Below are positions 8,511 through 18,682 of a DNA stretch of 64,000 nt, in pieces. The notes under the pieces are model-generated. The model saw nothing but the letters and a program-made list of their open reading frames with translations. It did no database searches and was not told the origin of the DNA. Position numbers and translations under genes: made by a program. How positions within the stretch are numbered: position 1 is the first letter of the stretch; each line of letters begins with the position of its first letter. The DNA is from Buttiauxella brennerae ATCC 51605 (GTDB taxonomy: Bacteria; Pseudomonadota; Gammaproteobacteria; Enterobacterales; Enterobacteriaceae): positions 62,001-126,000 of the forward strand of contig NZ_LXER01000020.1 of assembly GCF_001654925.1 (NCBI RefSeq), given 5' to 3'.

Positions 8511-10097
8511 ATGTTTTCTAAAAATATTTTTTCACGTTACTTTACCTCTGTCCGGCAAATTGCCGCCTTCAGTATTTTGGCGGGCGTACTTGCCGCGCTG
8601 CTGATTGGTGGAATAACCAGCCTGACGCTCCACAGCAAACGTGAAGCAAGTTATGACACGTTCACGGAAGACATGCGCGAATATCTGGGCACCTTCTTCC
8701 GGGAGCTTCAGTCCACCACCAGCAGCATTCAGCCGTTGACCCTTGCTGATTGCCACCAGGTTTCAGGCGAACTCACTTCACTCGCAGCCTTCAATGCCAA
8801 CGTCCGGGCCTTTGTGCTGGTGCGTGACGGCGACGCCTACTGCTCTTCGGCAACCGGCAGCATGTTGATGGACATGCACCAGCTTGTTCCTGATATCGAC
8901 ATTAATGAAAACATCGATCTGGTCATTTTGTCAGGAACACCTATGATGCCGGGAAAGCCAACCATCGCAGCGTGGTTTAAAAACCCGGTGATGGCCGAAC
9001 GCGGTGTTTTTGCCACGCTGAATGTCAACCTCACTCCGTATTTACTCTTCTCAACTCGCCAGAGTAATATGGTTTCGATGGCGATAATCGCGGGTGATAA
9101 AGCACTCACCACGCTTTCCAGCAACGTGATGAATGTTTCCGAGCTGCCGCCACACCCTACGCGCGTTATCTCCCTTCAGGGTTACCCCATCAAGATTGCG
9201 CTGTATGGCAAAACCTGGCCTGCTGAAGATATTCAAATCTCAATCCTTACCGGGCTTATCTTCGGCATTCTGTGCTCTGCGCTGTGCGCTTATTTACTGA
9301 CGATGCGTTTACGCTCTGGCAAAGAAATTCTGACCGGCATCAAACGCGGGCAATTTTATGTCGTCTATCAGCCCGTGGTGAATGCCAAAGATTTAAAGAT
9401 GTCTGGCGTTGAAGTGTTAATGCGCTGGAACCATCCAATTGCCGGCCCCATTCCTCCGGATGCGTTTATCGCTTTCGCAGAAGCTCAACAGCTGATTGTT
9501 CCCCTCACTCGCCATTTGTTTGAATTGATCGCGCGTGATGCTAAAAAACTCCAGCATGTTTTACCACCTGGTGCCCGACTCGGTGTGAACCTGGCGCCCA
9601 GCCACCTGCACTCCCCGACCTTTAAAGAAGATATTCAAGCTTTTGCAGCCTCGTTACCTCCTCATCATTTCCAGCTTATTTTCGAAATTACCGAACGCGA
9701 TATGATTAAAGAAAACGAAGCCAGTTGCCTGTTTACCTGGATGCATGAGCAAGGGTATGAAATCGCAGTGGATGATTTTGGTACCGGGCACAGTGCGCTT
9801 ATCTATCTCGAGCGTTTCAACCTGGATTATTTGAAGATAGATCGCGGCTTTGTTAACTCTATCGGCTTTGAAACCGTCACCTCTCCGGTTCTTGATGCGG
9901 TGCTTACGCTTGCACGCAAGCTGAGTATGACAACGGTTGCTGAAGGCGTGGAAACGCCTGAACAGGCCAGATGGTTGATTGACCAGGGTGTAAATTACTT
10001 ACAAGGCTATTATTTCTCACGCCCTCTCACCCTTGAACAATTGCAGCATTGGGAAGACCAGCAAAAAACGTACGATGAGCTGGTTATCCGCCAGTAA
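8511..10097 (+). CDS. pdeN: PdeN (Rtn), membrane c-di-GMP phosphodiesterase with CSS sensor
   Basis: This encodes 528 residues. A first membrane helix (about 17-40) is followed by a periplasmic CSS-motif domain, including DCHQV and the YCSS motif near residue 110. A second membrane helix (about 244-265) leads to a cytoplasmic EAL domain. The EAL signature here is EVLMRW (EVL in place of EAL). The DDFGTGHS metal/loop motif, LKIDRGF and EGVE are all intact, so phosphodiesterase activity is expected. CSS-domain enzymes in E. coli respond to periplasmic DsbA/DsbB redox state. Position between mepS and yejA is as in E. coli (rtn). It appears to be transcribed separately from both neighbours. Confidence 0.94.
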   Translation: MFSKNIFSRYFTSVRQIAAFSILAGVLAALLIGGITSLTLHSKREASYDTFTEDMREYLGTFFRELQSTTSSIQPLTLADCHQVSGELTSLAAFNANVRAFVLVRDGDAYCSSATGSMLMDMHQLVPDIDINENIDLVILSGTPMMPGKPTIAAWFKNPVMAERGVFATLNVNLTPYLLFSTRQSNMVSMAIIAGDKALTTLSSNVMNVSELPPHPTRVISLQGYPIKIALYGKTWPAEDIQISILTGLIFGILCSALCAYLLTMRLRSGKEILTGIKRGQFYVVYQPVVNAKDLKMSGVEVLMRWNHPIAGPIPPDAFIAFAEAQQLIVPLTRHLFELIARDAKKLQHVLPPGARLGVNLAPSHLHSPTFKEDIQAFAASLPPHHFQLIFEITERDMIKENEASCLFTWMHEQGYEIAVDDFGTGHSALIYLERFNLDYLKIDRGFVNSIGFETVTSPVLDAVLTLARKLSMTTVAEGVETPEQARWLIDQGVNYLQGYYFSRPLTLEQLQHWEDQQKTYDELVIRQ

Positions 10098-10136
10098 TGT
10101 CAAACTCCCTGCCAGCAATATCCATGGCCCAGAAGA

Positions 10137-10151
10137 TGCAGCTTGAAGTAT
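10137..10151 (+). repeat. Partial copy of enterobacterial GCAGCTTGAAGTAT repeat
   Basis: TGCAGCTTGAAGTAT occurs here between pdeN and yejA and again at 22105-22119 within a longer copy. It matches a family of short intergenic repeats that I recall from other Enterobacterales (core GCAGCTTGAAGTATGACGGG). Confidence 0.5.
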
Positions 10152-10163
10152 CACAGGCATAAC

Positions 10164-10191
10164 TTATGATTTACCATCATGATGTTATAAT
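10164..10191 (+). promoter_or_regulatory. Possible promoter of the yejABEF operon
   Basis: A perfect TATAAT at 10186-10191 is preceded 16 bases upstream by TTATGA, a weak -35. It lies 86 bases before yejA. Confidence 0.4.
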
Positions 10192-10276
10192 GCGGTGGTG
10201 CATTACCTGGGTATTGATATTGTTTCGGGATGAAATGATAAGGTAATCTCCCCCCTAACAAGGATTGGCCAATACG

Positions 10277-12085
10277 ATGTTTGCCCGCACCCTCGCCCTG
10301 CTGAGCCTTTGCCTGATTGCAGCCCCAGGCCTTGCTGAAAACATCAAGGAAAGCTATTCCTTTGCCGTTTTAGGTGAGCCTAAATACGCCATCAACTTCA
10401 CTCACTTTGATTACGTAAACCCTGCGGCACCTAAAGGCGGAAACATCACGCTGTCAGCGATTGGTACTTTTGATAACTTCAATCGTTATGCCCTGCGTGG
10501 CAATCCAGGCGTGCGCACCGAATCCTTGTATGACTCGCTGTTTGCCACCTCAGATGATGAGCCCGGAAGTTACTACCCATTGGTCGGTGAAATGGCGCGC
10601 TACCCAGGTAACTTTGCGTGGGCCGAAATCGAAATTAATCCGCAAGCGCGTTTTCATGACGGAACCCCCATTAAGGCCAGCGATGTCGCTTTTACCTTCA
10701 ATAAGTTTATGACTGAAGGTGTGCCGCAGTTTCGCCTGGTTTATAAGGGCGCGACCGTGAAAGCCATCGCGCCATTAACGGTGCGAATCGAACTTGCACA
10801 ACCCAGTAAAGAACGGATGTTAGGGCTGTTCTCGCTGCCAGTGTTCCCTGAAAAGTTCTGGAAAGACCACAAACTCAGTGACCCACTTTCTGCTCCCCCA
10901 CCGGCCAGCGGCCCTTATAAAATTACGGCGTGGCGCATGGGGCAGTACATCACCTATTCCCGCGTTAAGGATTACTGGGCGGCAAACTTGCCCATAAACC
11001 GTGGCCGCTGGAATTTTGACTCCATCCGCTATGATTATTACCTCGACGACAACGTCGCCTTCGAAGCTTTCAAAGCAGGTGCGTTCGATTATCGTAGCGA
11101 AGTGTCAGCCAAAAATTGGGCCACGCGTTATATCGGTAAAAACTTTGCCAACCATTTCATCGTAAAAGAAGAACGGCCAAACGATGCGGCACAAGATGCA
11201 CGCTGGCTGGCGTTTAACATTCAGCGCCCCATTTTTGAAGACCGAAAAGTGCGTGAAGCCATTGGCCTGGCTTTTGATTTTGAATGGATGAATAAAGCGC
11301 TTTTCTATGGGGCATACAGCCGGGCGAACAGTTATTTCCAGAATACGGAATATGCCGCTCGTGATTTTCCGAATGCGGATGAACTCACGCTACTGGCTCC
11401 GATGAAAAAAGATTTGCCGCCAGAGGTCTTCACGACTGTCTACAACCCGCCGAAAACCAACGGCAATGGTTTTGATCGTGCCAATCTGCTTAAAGCACTG
11501 TCGATGCTAAAAGAGACCGGGTGGGAGCTTAAAGACCAGAAGCTCATCAACGTTAAAACGGGAAAACCCTTTACCTTTGAATTATTGATTCCCTCCACGG
11601 GCAACACGCAGTGGGTGCTCCCTTTCCAGCATAATTTGCAGCGCCTGGGCATCACGATGGACATTCGCCAGGTTGATAACTCACAACTGACTAACCGCCT
11701 GCGCAGTCGTGACTACGATATGATGCCAACGGTTTACAGCGCCATGCCTTATCCCAGCGCTGACGTGCAAATCTCATGGGCCTCAGAATATGTCGACTCC
11801 ACGTATAATGCGCCCGGGGTGAAAAGCCCGGTAGTCGACAAACTGATTAATCAGATTGTCGCTAACCAGGGCGATAAACAAAAATTGTTACCCTTGGGGC
11901 GAGCGCTGGACCGCGTACTAACCTGGAATAATTACATGATTCCGATGTGGTACATGGCCTCAGACCGCTTCGCCTGGTGGAACAAATTCTCAAAACCGGC
12001 TATTCATCCGCTATACACAACCGGGTTTGACACCTGGTGGTATGACGTTAATAAAGCCGCTCAACTACCTGAAAACCGGCGTTAA
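10277..12085 (+). CDS. yejA: YejA, periplasmic peptide-binding protein of the YejABEF transporter
   Basis: This encodes 602 residues from ATG 10277. The in-frame TTG at 10265 touches the AGGA motif and is rejected. The signal peptide [20 protein letters not shown] ends before [17 protein letters not shown]. It is an SBP family 5 (oligopeptide/nickel-type) binding protein; the repeated patterns [28 protein letters not shown] and [13 protein letters not shown] are typical of YejA. It delivers peptides, including microcin C, to YejB-YejE-YejF in the inner membrane. yejB follows after eight bases, so the four genes form one operon in the E. coli order. Confidence 0.94.
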   Translation: MFARTLALLSLCLIAAPGLAENIKESYSFAVLGEPKYAINFTHFDYVNPAAPKGGNITLSAIGTFDNFNRYALRGNPGVRTESLYDSLFATSDDEPGSYYPLVGEMARYPGNFAWAEIEINPQARFHDGTPIKASDVAFTFNKFMTEGVPQFRLVYKGATVKAIAPLTVRIELAQPSKERMLGLFSLPVFPEKFWKDHKLSDPLSAPPPASGPYKITAWRMGQYITYSRVKDYWAANLPINRGRWNFDSIRYDYYLDDNVAFEAFKAGAFDYRSEVSAKNWATRYIGKNFANHFIVKEERPNDAAQDARWLAFNIQRPIFEDRKVREAIGLAFDFEWMNKALFYGAYSRANSYFQNTEYAARDFPNADELTLLAPMKKDLPPEVFTTVYNPPKTNGNGFDRANLLKALSMLKETGWELKDQKLINVKTGKPFTFELLIPSTGNTQWVLPFQHNLQRLGITMDIRQVDNSQLTNRLRSRDYDMMPTVYSAMPYPSADVQISWASEYVDSTYNAPGVKSPVVDKLINQIVANQGDKQKLLPLGRALDRVLTWNNYMIPMWYMASDRFAWWNKFSKPAIHPLYTTGFDTWWYDVNKAAQLPENRR

Positions 12086-12093
12086 GGGAACAT

Positions 12094-13191
12094 ATGGGAA
12101 GTTATCTGTTACGCCGCTTGCTGCTGATAATCCCTACGCTGTGGGCGATTATCACCATCAATTTTTTCATCGTGCAGATAGCACCTGGTGGGCCAGTTGA
12201 TCAGGCGATCGCCGCGATACAATTTGGCCATGGCTCAGGGATGCCGGGAATGGCGACAGACTCGATGGGAAGCGGGCATGCGCGGGTTGGTGTGGGTAAT
12301 GTTGGCGACAGCCAGTACCGTGGCGCACGCGGCCTTGATCCGGAAGTGATCGCCGAAATCACGCACCGATACGGTTTTGATAAACCGATTCATGAGCGCT
12401 ATTTCAAAATGCTTGGCGATTACCTGCGTTTCGACTTCGGCGATAGCCTGTTTCGCAGCGCATCTGTTCTCAATCTGATTAAAGACAGCCTGCCCGTTTC
12501 AATCTCAATTGGCCTGTGGAGCACATTGATCATCTACATCGTGTCGATTCCACTGGGCATACGCAAAGCCGTCAGCAACGGCAGCAGTTTTGATATCTGG
12601 AGCAGCACGTTCATTATTATTGGCTATGCCATCCCTGCCTTCCTGTTCGCTATTTTGCTGATTGTATTATTTGCCGGTGGCAGTTACCTGGACTGGTTCC
12701 CCCTGCGCGGCCTGGTCTCGACCAATTTCGATAGCTTGCCGTGGTACGGCAAGATCTTTGATTATCTGTGGCACATCACGCTACCGGTGCTGGCAACGGT
12801 GGTGGGTGGTTTCGCGACATTAACCATGCTGACCAAAAACTCATTTCTCGATGAGATTCGTAAACAATACGTGGTTACGGCGCGAGCCAAAGGGCTGGAT
12901 GAAAAGAAAATCCTCTATCGCCATGTATTTCGCAATGCCATGCTGCTGGTGATAGCTGGTTTTCCTGCCACGTTCATCAGTATGTTTTTTACCGGCTCAT
13001 TACTCATTGAAGTGATGTTCTCGCTTAACGGTTTAGGTTTGCTGGGTTACGACTCAACTATTTCTCGCGACTATCCGGTGATGTTTGGCACGCTCTACAT
13101 CTTCACCCTGATTGGCCTGTTGCTGAATATTTTGAGTGATATTACCTACACGCTGGTTGATCCGCGTATTGATTTTGAGGGCCGGGGATGA
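12094..13191 (+). CDS. yejB: YejB, peptide ABC transporter permease
   Basis: This encodes 365 residues (E. coli 364). It is a DppB-type permease: an N-terminal helix ([19 protein letters not shown]), a periplasmic insertion rich in glycine and methionine around residues 45-75, then five membrane helices. The EAA loop for contact with the ATPase reads [26 protein letters not shown] precedes the start. It pairs with YejE, whose start overlaps the yejB stop as ATGA, indicating translational coupling. Confidence 0.93.
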   Translation: MGSYLLRRLLLIIPTLWAIITINFFIVQIAPGGPVDQAIAAIQFGHGSGMPGMATDSMGSGHARVGVGNVGDSQYRGARGLDPEVIAEITHRYGFDKPIHERYFKMLGDYLRFDFGDSLFRSASVLNLIKDSLPVSISIGLWSTLIIYIVSIPLGIRKAVSNGSSFDIWSSTFIIIGYAIPAFLFAILLIVLFAGGSYLDWFPLRGLVSTNFDSLPWYGKIFDYLWHITLPVLATVVGGFATLTMLTKNSFLDEIRKQYVVTARAKGLDEKKILYRHVFRNAMLLVIAGFPATFISMFFTGSLLIEVMFSLNGLGLLGYDSTISRDYPVMFGTLYIFTLIGLLLNILSDITYTLVDPRIDFEGRG

Positions 13192-14213
13192 AGCAGTTAA
13201 ATCCAGTCAATCAGGCTCGCTGGGCCAGGTTTCGGCAAAATAAACGTGGCTACTGGTCGTTATGGATCTTCGGCATTCTGTTTCTCTTTAGCCTCGGTTC
13301 GGAACTGATCGCCAACGATCGGCCGTTAATCGTGCACTACCAGGAGCGGCTGTATTTCCCGTTTATGGCCAATTATAGCGAGAGCGATTTTGGCGGCCCA
13401 CTGGCGACTCCCGCTGATTACCAGGACCCATGGCTTGCCAACCGCCTGAGCCAAAATGGTTGGGTGTTGTGGGCACCGATTCGCTTTGGTGCGAATGCCG
13501 TTAACTTCGCCACCACGGTCCCCTTCCCTTCGCCGCCAAGCCAGCAAAACTGGTTAGGGACTGATGCCAATGGTGGCGATGTACTGGCACGCATTCTTTA
13601 TGGCACGCGTATTTCGGTGCTGTTCGGCCTGATGCTAACGCTATTTTCCAGCGTGATTGGCGTGCTGGCGGGAGCCGTGCAAGGTTATTACGGTGGTCGT
13701 GTGGATTTATGGGGCCAGCGTTTTATCGAAGTGTGGTCCGGCATGCCGACGCTGTTTTTGATAATCCTGCTGTCGAGCGTTATCCAGCCCAACTTCTGGT
13801 GGTTGCTTGGTATCACGGTTTTATTTGGTTGGATGAGCCTGGTGGGTGTCGTTCGCGCGGAGTTTCTTCGCACGCGTAACTTCGACTATATTCGCGCCGC
13901 TCAGGCGATGGGCGTCAGTGACTGGTCGATAATGACCCGTCATATGCTGCCAAATGCCATGGTTGCCACGCTCACATTCCTGCCATTTATTCTTTGTGGC
14001 TCGATTACCACCCTTACCTCACTGGATTTTCTGGGCTTTGGGTTGCCGCTTGGCTCACCGTCACTGGGTGAACTGCTGCTGCAAGGTAAGAACAATTTGC
14101 AAGCTCCGTGGCTTGGCATCACCGCATTTCTCTCGCTGGCAATATTGCTGACGTTACTTATTTTTATTGGCGAAGCAGTGCGCGACGCCTTCGATCCGAG
14201 CAAGGCGCACTGA
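13188..14213 (+). CDS. yejE: YejE, peptide ABC transporter permease
   Basis: This 341-residue permease is of the DppC type. An N-terminal OppC_N helix ([21 protein letters not shown]) and a large periplasmic segment are followed by the BPD permease domain with the EAA loop [20 protein letters not shown]. The [18 protein letters not shown] motif at the start of the permease domain is characteristic of the DppC/OppC family. The start overlaps the yejB stop by four bases and the stop is one base before the yejF start. Confidence 0.93.
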   Translation: MKQLNPVNQARWARFRQNKRGYWSLWIFGILFLFSLGSELIANDRPLIVHYQERLYFPFMANYSESDFGGPLATPADYQDPWLANRLSQNGWVLWAPIRFGANAVNFATTVPFPSPPSQQNWLGTDANGGDVLARILYGTRISVLFGLMLTLFSSVIGVLAGAVQGYYGGRVDLWGQRFIEVWSGMPTLFLIILLSSVIQPNFWWLLGITVLFGWMSLVGVVRAEFLRTRNFDYIRAAQAMGVSDWSIMTRHMLPNAMVATLTFLPFILCGSITTLTSLDFLGFGLPLGSPSLGELLLQGKNNLQAPWLGITAFLSLAILLTLLIFIGEAVRDAFDPSKAH

Positions 14214-14214
14214 T

Positions 14215-15804
14215 ATGACAACTCCACTGCTTTCCATTAATCATCTGTCTGTGGCTTTTCGCAGCGGCGACACGCTACGGCAAGTGGTCGATGATTTATC
14301 GCTTGAAGTGAATGCCGGTGAAACGCTGGCGTTGGTTGGTGAGTCCGGTTCGGGGAAAAGCGTGACGGCATTATCAGTGCTGCGTTTATTGCCAGCGCCC
14401 CCGGTTGTCTATCCGTCGGGTGAAATTTACTTTAAAGGCCAGGAGTTGTTACATGCTCCCGAGCGCACACTGCGCACCGTGCGCGGTAATAAAATCGCCA
14501 TGATTTTTCAGGAGCCGATGGTTTCTCTGAACCCGCTACACAATATCGAAAAGCAGCTCTACGAAGTGTTATCACTGCATCGCGGCATGCGCCGGGAAGC
14601 GGCACGAGCTGAAATGCTGACCTGCCTGGATAGAGTCGGGATTCGTAATGCCGCAAGTCGTTTAACTGACTTCCCGCACCAGCTTTCCGGTGGTGAACGC
14701 CAGCGCGTGATGATTGCTATGGCGCTGCTCACACGCCCGGAACTGCTGATTGCCGATGAGCCTACAACTGCACTGGATGTCACGGTGCAGGCGCAGATTT
14801 TGCAACTGCTCAACGAGCTCAAACAAGAGCTCAATATGGGACTGTTGTTCATCACCCATAATCTGAATATCGTCAAAAAGCTGGCGGATAACGTGGCGGT
14901 AATGCGCCACGGAAAATGTGTCGAGCAAAACTCGACGGCTAAATTGTTATCCGCCCCCGAACACCCTTACACGCAACAATTGCTGGCCGCCGAACCAACG
15001 GGCAGCCCACGCCCGGTCGATGAAACCACGGCACCGCTTCTGAGCGTAAAAGGGTTACAAGTCTCCTTCCCTATTCGCCGAGGGCTACTTAAAAAAACGG
15101 TGGGTTATCACTACGGAATCAAAGGTCTGAGTTTTACCCTGCGGGCAGGTGAAAGCATCGGGTTGGTTGGGGAGTCTGGTTCCGGGAAAAGTACCACTGG
15201 TCTTGCGCTACTCCGGCTTATTCATTCCAGCGGTGAGATTTGGTTCGACGGGGTTGGCCTACATGGGCTTACCCGCAAAAAGTTGTTGCCCGTGCGCCAT
15301 CGTATTCAGGTGGTTTTCCAGGATCCAAACTCGTCGTTAAACCCAAGACTGGACGTTTTGCAGATTATTGAAGAAGGGTTGCGTGTCCATCAGCCCGCAT
15401 TAAGTGCGGCAGAACGTGAGCAAAAAGTTATCGTGGCCATGCAGGAAGTAGGATTAGATCCGCAAACAATGCACCGATATCCGGCGGAGTTTTCTGGTGG
15501 TCAGAGGCAGCGTATTGCTATTGCCAGGGCGCTCATTTTGCAGCCGGAATTGATTATTCTTGATGAGCCCACCTCTTCGCTCGACCGTTCCGTACAAGCG
15601 CAAATTCTTGCGTTGCTGAAGTCGTTACAGGAAAAGCATCAGCTGGCCTACATTTTTATCAGCCATGACTTGCGGGTGGTGAAGTCGTTATGCCATCAGG
15701 TGGTCGTATTACGACAGGGAGAAGTGGTTGAGCAAGGGGCATGTCAGCAGATTTTTGCCGCGCCTCAGGCGGAATATACACGCCAGTTACTGTCACTCGC
15801 CTGA
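14215..15804 (+). CDS. yejF: YejF, duplicated ATP-binding subunit of peptide transporter
   Basis: This encodes 529 residues, as in E. coli, from ATG 14215, one base after the yejE stop; an upstream in-frame start at 14167 lies inside yejE and is rejected. The protein contains two complete ABC ATPase domains. Domain 1 has Walker A GESGSGKSVT, signature LSGGERQR and Walker B LLIADEPT. Domain 2 has GESGSGKSTTG, FSGGQRQR and LIILDEPTSSLD. It powers YejABE. The gene ends 16 bases before the convergent yejG stop, and no clear terminator hairpin is visible between them. Confidence 0.94.
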   Translation: MTTPLLSINHLSVAFRSGDTLRQVVDDLSLEVNAGETLALVGESGSGKSVTALSVLRLLPAPPVVYPSGEIYFKGQELLHAPERTLRTVRGNKIAMIFQEPMVSLNPLHNIEKQLYEVLSLHRGMRREAARAEMLTCLDRVGIRNAASRLTDFPHQLSGGERQRVMIAMALLTRPELLIADEPTTALDVTVQAQILQLLNELKQELNMGLLFITHNLNIVKKLADNVAVMRHGKCVEQNSTAKLLSAPEHPYTQQLLAAEPTGSPRPVDETTAPLLSVKGLQVSFPIRRGLLKKTVGYHYGIKGLSFTLRAGESIGLVGESGSGKSTTGLALLRLIHSSGEIWFDGVGLHGLTRKKLLPVRHRIQVVFQDPNSSLNPRLDVLQIIEEGLRVHQPALSAAEREQKVIVAMQEVGLDPQTMHRYPAEFSGGQRQRIAIARALILQPELIILDEPTSSLDRSVQAQILALLKSLQEKHQLAYIFISHDLRVVKSLCHQVVVLRQGEVVEQGACQQIFAAPQAEYTRQLLSLA

Positions 15805-15820
15805 TGTATAAACCGGGGAG

Positions 15821-16165
15821 TCAAAAGGGATTTGTGCTGGAAAACGACTCCGCAATCGCGACGCCAAAGTTTTTCAGGCGGCAGGTGGCTGCAAGTTCGT
15901 CCTGACGGTTTACAAACAGGCATGGCTCGCCTTCGCATTCAACAATGGATGAGTCCACTTCAATATCGCGCAACGCCAGGCTCAGCTTTTGCATAGTCGG
16001 CCATGCTGCTTCGCTGTTGTCGCTCAGTAATTTCAGCCCAACCAGACAATTTTCAGCGCTCTGCCCATTTTGCGGAATCGGTTCAACTCTGGAACCTGCA
16101 AAGCCCGCCAGCCAACGATAGCGCTGTGGTAAGCGATGAACGATGGAAAGTTGTAACGTATTCAC
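15821..16165 (-). CDS. yejG: YejG, conserved protein of unknown function
   Basis: This encodes 114 residues from GTG 16165 (GTGAATACGTTACAA), matching the length and start of E. coli YejG; GGGG lies about eight bases upstream. A longer frame from an ATG at 16189 is possible but has no counterpart in E. coli. The sequence contains [14 protein letters not shown] near the N-terminus and [15 protein letters not shown] before a C-terminal [12 protein letters not shown]. No signal peptide or membrane helix is seen. Function is not established. Confidence 0.85.
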   Translation of the reverse strand: MNTLQLSIVHRLPQRYRWLAGFAGSRVEPIPQNGQSAENCLVGLKLLSDNSEAAWPTMQKLSLALRDIEVDSSIVECEGEPCLFVNRQDELAATCRLKNFGVAIAESFSSTNPF

Positions 16166-16473
16166 TGTGGTGTCCCCAAAAAAATCCAAAATTATTTCAC
16201 AAACGATTTACATAAAGGTTAACACAATGTTGATGTTTTGTGTGTAAACAACCTGGAAACCGCTTACATCCGTTGTAATTATTTGTCTACCATTTCATAT
16301 TTAACGTTTTATTTTTGTGGTGCTGCACACGTTTCGGCGCTATATGTAACGCTTTCTGCGATGTAACTCAACCTTTTTAACTACAAGAATGTGACTTTTT
16401 GTTGTTGATGCGTTTACATTTAAGAAACAAAGTGTAGGCGTTTGTGAGAGAATTTCGTTGATTTGGATTAAAG
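16166..16473. other. Intergenic region between yejG and bcr, no gene seen
   Basis: About 310 bases of AT-rich sequence upstream of yejG and downstream of bcr. I see no ORF with a credible ribosome-binding site, no tRNA and no clear operator. It presumably holds the yejG promoter. Confidence 0.5.
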
Positions 16474-16500
16474 AACGGGCACCTGGCGATACCCGTTTTC
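16474..16500. terminator. Hairpin downstream of bcr
   Basis: AACGGG (16474-16479) and CCCGTT (16492-16497) pair around a 12-base loop, immediately after the bcr stop on the minus strand. On the minus strand TCTTTAAT follows; the T-run is weak, so confidence is moderate. Confidence 0.5.
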
Positions 16501-16505
16501 ATACT

Positions 16506-17708
16506 TTAGGATTTTTTAGTGGTTAAGCGCGGGCGGCTGGCGTAGAGATAGAACACAATGGAGCAAGTCGCACACACGGCAATCGACCAAATCATTGGCC
16601 ATGCTGAATTAAATGTGGCGATGGATAACAGCGCGCCGGTTAACGCACCGATACCAAAACGGAACGTGCCCGCTAACGAAGATGCTGTTCCTGCCATGTG
16701 AGGGAATTCATCGAGAATAACCGCCATTGCATTTGACGACACCATCGACACGCACCCGACAAACACTGCAATCCCCAGCACCATTGACCAAAAGCCTAAA
16801 TCCAGCCCGGTACTGACCACCAGCCAAATTGCCATCGCAAACTGCACGAATAACCCGAAGCGGAACATCGCCAGTGGGCCAAAGTGACGCACAAAACGGC
16901 TGTTAATCAGCGTCATCACAATCAAGAAGACAATGTTAAGCGCGAAGTAGTAGCCAAAGTGTTGCGGTGCAACGTGGTTCAGTTCGATGTACACAAACGG
17001 CCCGGCACTCAAAAATGAGAACATTGCCGCGAAGCTAAAACCACTCGCCAGCATGTAACTCAGCACGCGTTTATGGCGGAACAGCGTCGCAAAGTTGCCT
17101 ATCGTGGTTCGTAAGTGAAACTTCTGACGGCGTTCAACAGGTAGCGTTTCGTGGATCAGGAAGAAAATCATCGCTGATGCAAGCAGTGCTGCCAGTGCCA
17201 GGATCCAGAAGATTGCATGCCAGCTAAACCACACCAGCACTGCCCCGCCAACCATCGGCGCAACAAGCGGTGCAATGGTGGTGATCAGCATGACAAACGA
17301 CATCATGCGCGAGAACTCTTCTTTTGGATAAATATCGCGCATCAAGGCGTTGATCACCACGCTTGCCGCTGCAGCAGAAAGGCCATGCAGAAAACGCATT
17401 GCAATCAGGTGATCAATCGTTTGTGAGAGCGCGCAAGCAATTGCCGCCGCAGCAAAGACAAGCGTACCACCCAGCACCACTGGCTTACGGCCAATGCTGT
17501 CTGCCATCGGACCATAAAATAGCTGCCCAATAGCAAAGCCAAGAATATAGGTACTTAACGTCATTTGTGCGCTGCCCGCTGGCACGCCAAATTCCGAGGC
17601 AATAACCGGCAGGGCCGGTAAATACATATCTATTGATAACGGCATTAACATGGCCAGCAGGCCAAGTATCACCACAATACCAATTGACGAGTTTTGCTTA
17701 CTGCTCAA
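16506..17708 (-). CDS. bcr: Bcr, bicyclomycin/multidrug efflux MFS transporter
   Basis: This 400-residue protein is a proton-driven drug exporter of the DHA1 family with 12 membrane helices. The conserved motif A (loop 2-3) is [14 protein letters not shown] and motif C is [20 protein letters not shown]. It starts at TTG 17708, a rare codon, preceded by AGGAGG; no nearby ATG fits, since the first internal methionine is within helix 1. E. coli Bcr (396 residues) begins at the equivalent place. Known substrates in E. coli include bicyclomycin, sulfonamides and cysteine. It lies 14 bases after rsuA and is probably co-transcribed with it. Confidence 0.93.
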   Translation of the reverse strand: MSSKQNSSIGIVVILGLLAMLMPLSIDMYLPALPVIASEFGVPAGSAQMTLSTYILGFAIGQLFYGPMADSIGRKPVVLGGTLVFAAAAIACALSQTIDHLIAMRFLHGLSAAAASVVINALMRDIYPKEEFSRMMSFVMLITTIAPLVAPMVGGAVLVWFSWHAIFWILALAALLASAMIFFLIHETLPVERRQKFHLRTTIGNFATLFRHKRVLSYMLASGFSFAAMFSFLSAGPFVYIELNHVAPQHFGYYFALNIVFLIVMTLINSRFVRHFGPLAMFRFGLFVQFAMAIWLVVSTGLDLGFWSMVLGIAVFVGCVSMVSSNAMAVILDEFPHMAGTASSLAGTFRFGIGALTGALLSIATFNSAWPMIWSIAVCATCSIVFYLYASRPRLTTKKS

Positions 17709-17722
17709 GCTTCCTCCTGGAA

Positions 17723-18430
17723 TTAACGTGGTGGCATGCCAACGCTGGCAACTTCTTCTTCGGTTAATGTGCGGTATTCGCCGGGTGCGAGATCTGCATC
17801 CATAGCAATTGCGCCAATGCGTTCACGATGCAAGCCAACCACATGGTTGCCTACCGCCGCAAACATACGTTTTACCTGGTGGTAACGGCCTTCGCTGATG
17901 GTCAAACGCACTTCAAGCGGAGTAATCACTTCAAGTGTTGCAGGCAGCGTCAGATCTTTTTCATTATGCAATTGAACGCCAGCGGTGAATTGTTCTGCTG
18001 TGTCATCGGAGATCGGATTCTCAAGTGTCACCAGATAAGTTTTTTCACAATGGTGACGCGGAGAAGTAATACGGTGTGACCATTGACCATCATCAGTCAT
18101 CAATACCAGACCGGTGGTGTCGATATCCAGACGCCCAGCAGCATGCAGTTTGTGCGCCATTGGTTCGTCGAGGAAATAGAGCACGGTTGGGTGATCCGGG
18201 TCTTCCGTTGAGCAGACGTAACCTTGTGGCTTATTAAGCATAAAGTAACGCGGGCCAACTTGCTGAGTCAGTGAACGACCATCAAACTCCACCTGGTGCT
18301 CAGGGTTCAGTTTAAAAGAAGCATCACGCACCACTTCACCGTCAATCGTGACACGGCTTGCGCGGATTTCACGGCCAGAGATAGCACGGCTCACACCGAG
18401 CTGCTGAGAGATAAATTTATCGAGTCGCAT
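17723..18430 (-). CDS. rsuA: RsuA, 16S rRNA pseudouridine(516) synthase
   Basis: This is a 235-residue enzyme (E. coli 231). An N-terminal S4 RNA-binding domain ([16 protein letters not shown]) is followed by the pseudouridine synthase fold. The catalytic aspartate lies in [17 protein letters not shown], and the C-terminal motif [12 protein letters not shown] binds the substrate. It isomerises U516 of 16S rRNA during small-subunit assembly. It is the first gene of a likely rsuA-bcr unit and divergent from radD. Confidence 0.94.
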   Translation of the reverse strand: MRLDKFISQQLGVSRAISGREIRASRVTIDGEVVRDASFKLNPEHQVEFDGRSLTQQVGPRYFMLNKPQGYVCSTEDPDHPTVLYFLDEPMAHKLHAAGRLDIDTTGLVLMTDDGQWSHRITSPRHHCEKTYLVTLENPISDDTAEQFTAGVQLHNEKDLTLPATLEVITPLEVRLTISEGRYHQVKRMFAAVGNHVVGLHRERIGAIAMDADLAPGEYRTLTEEEVASVGMPPR

Positions 18431-18682
18431 TAAATATTGCCTGTTTCTAAGAGGTACCAGGACAAAACCGCTGGCCGGGCATCAGCCCGTTTATATGGGT
18501 AAAATTCGTTTGCCTGTTAATTAGTTTGCCAGTATAGCGAGATAGAAAAGTCTCTCAAGCTAAAACCCCGTTTCATGCCATAATCCCGCCATCGTTATCA
18601 TGTACGAAAATTTTTATACCCTTTAGATTTCGAGTTACAGCCAACATCCCCGTGGCTCGAAAGATGAAGGCCAGGAATGCCG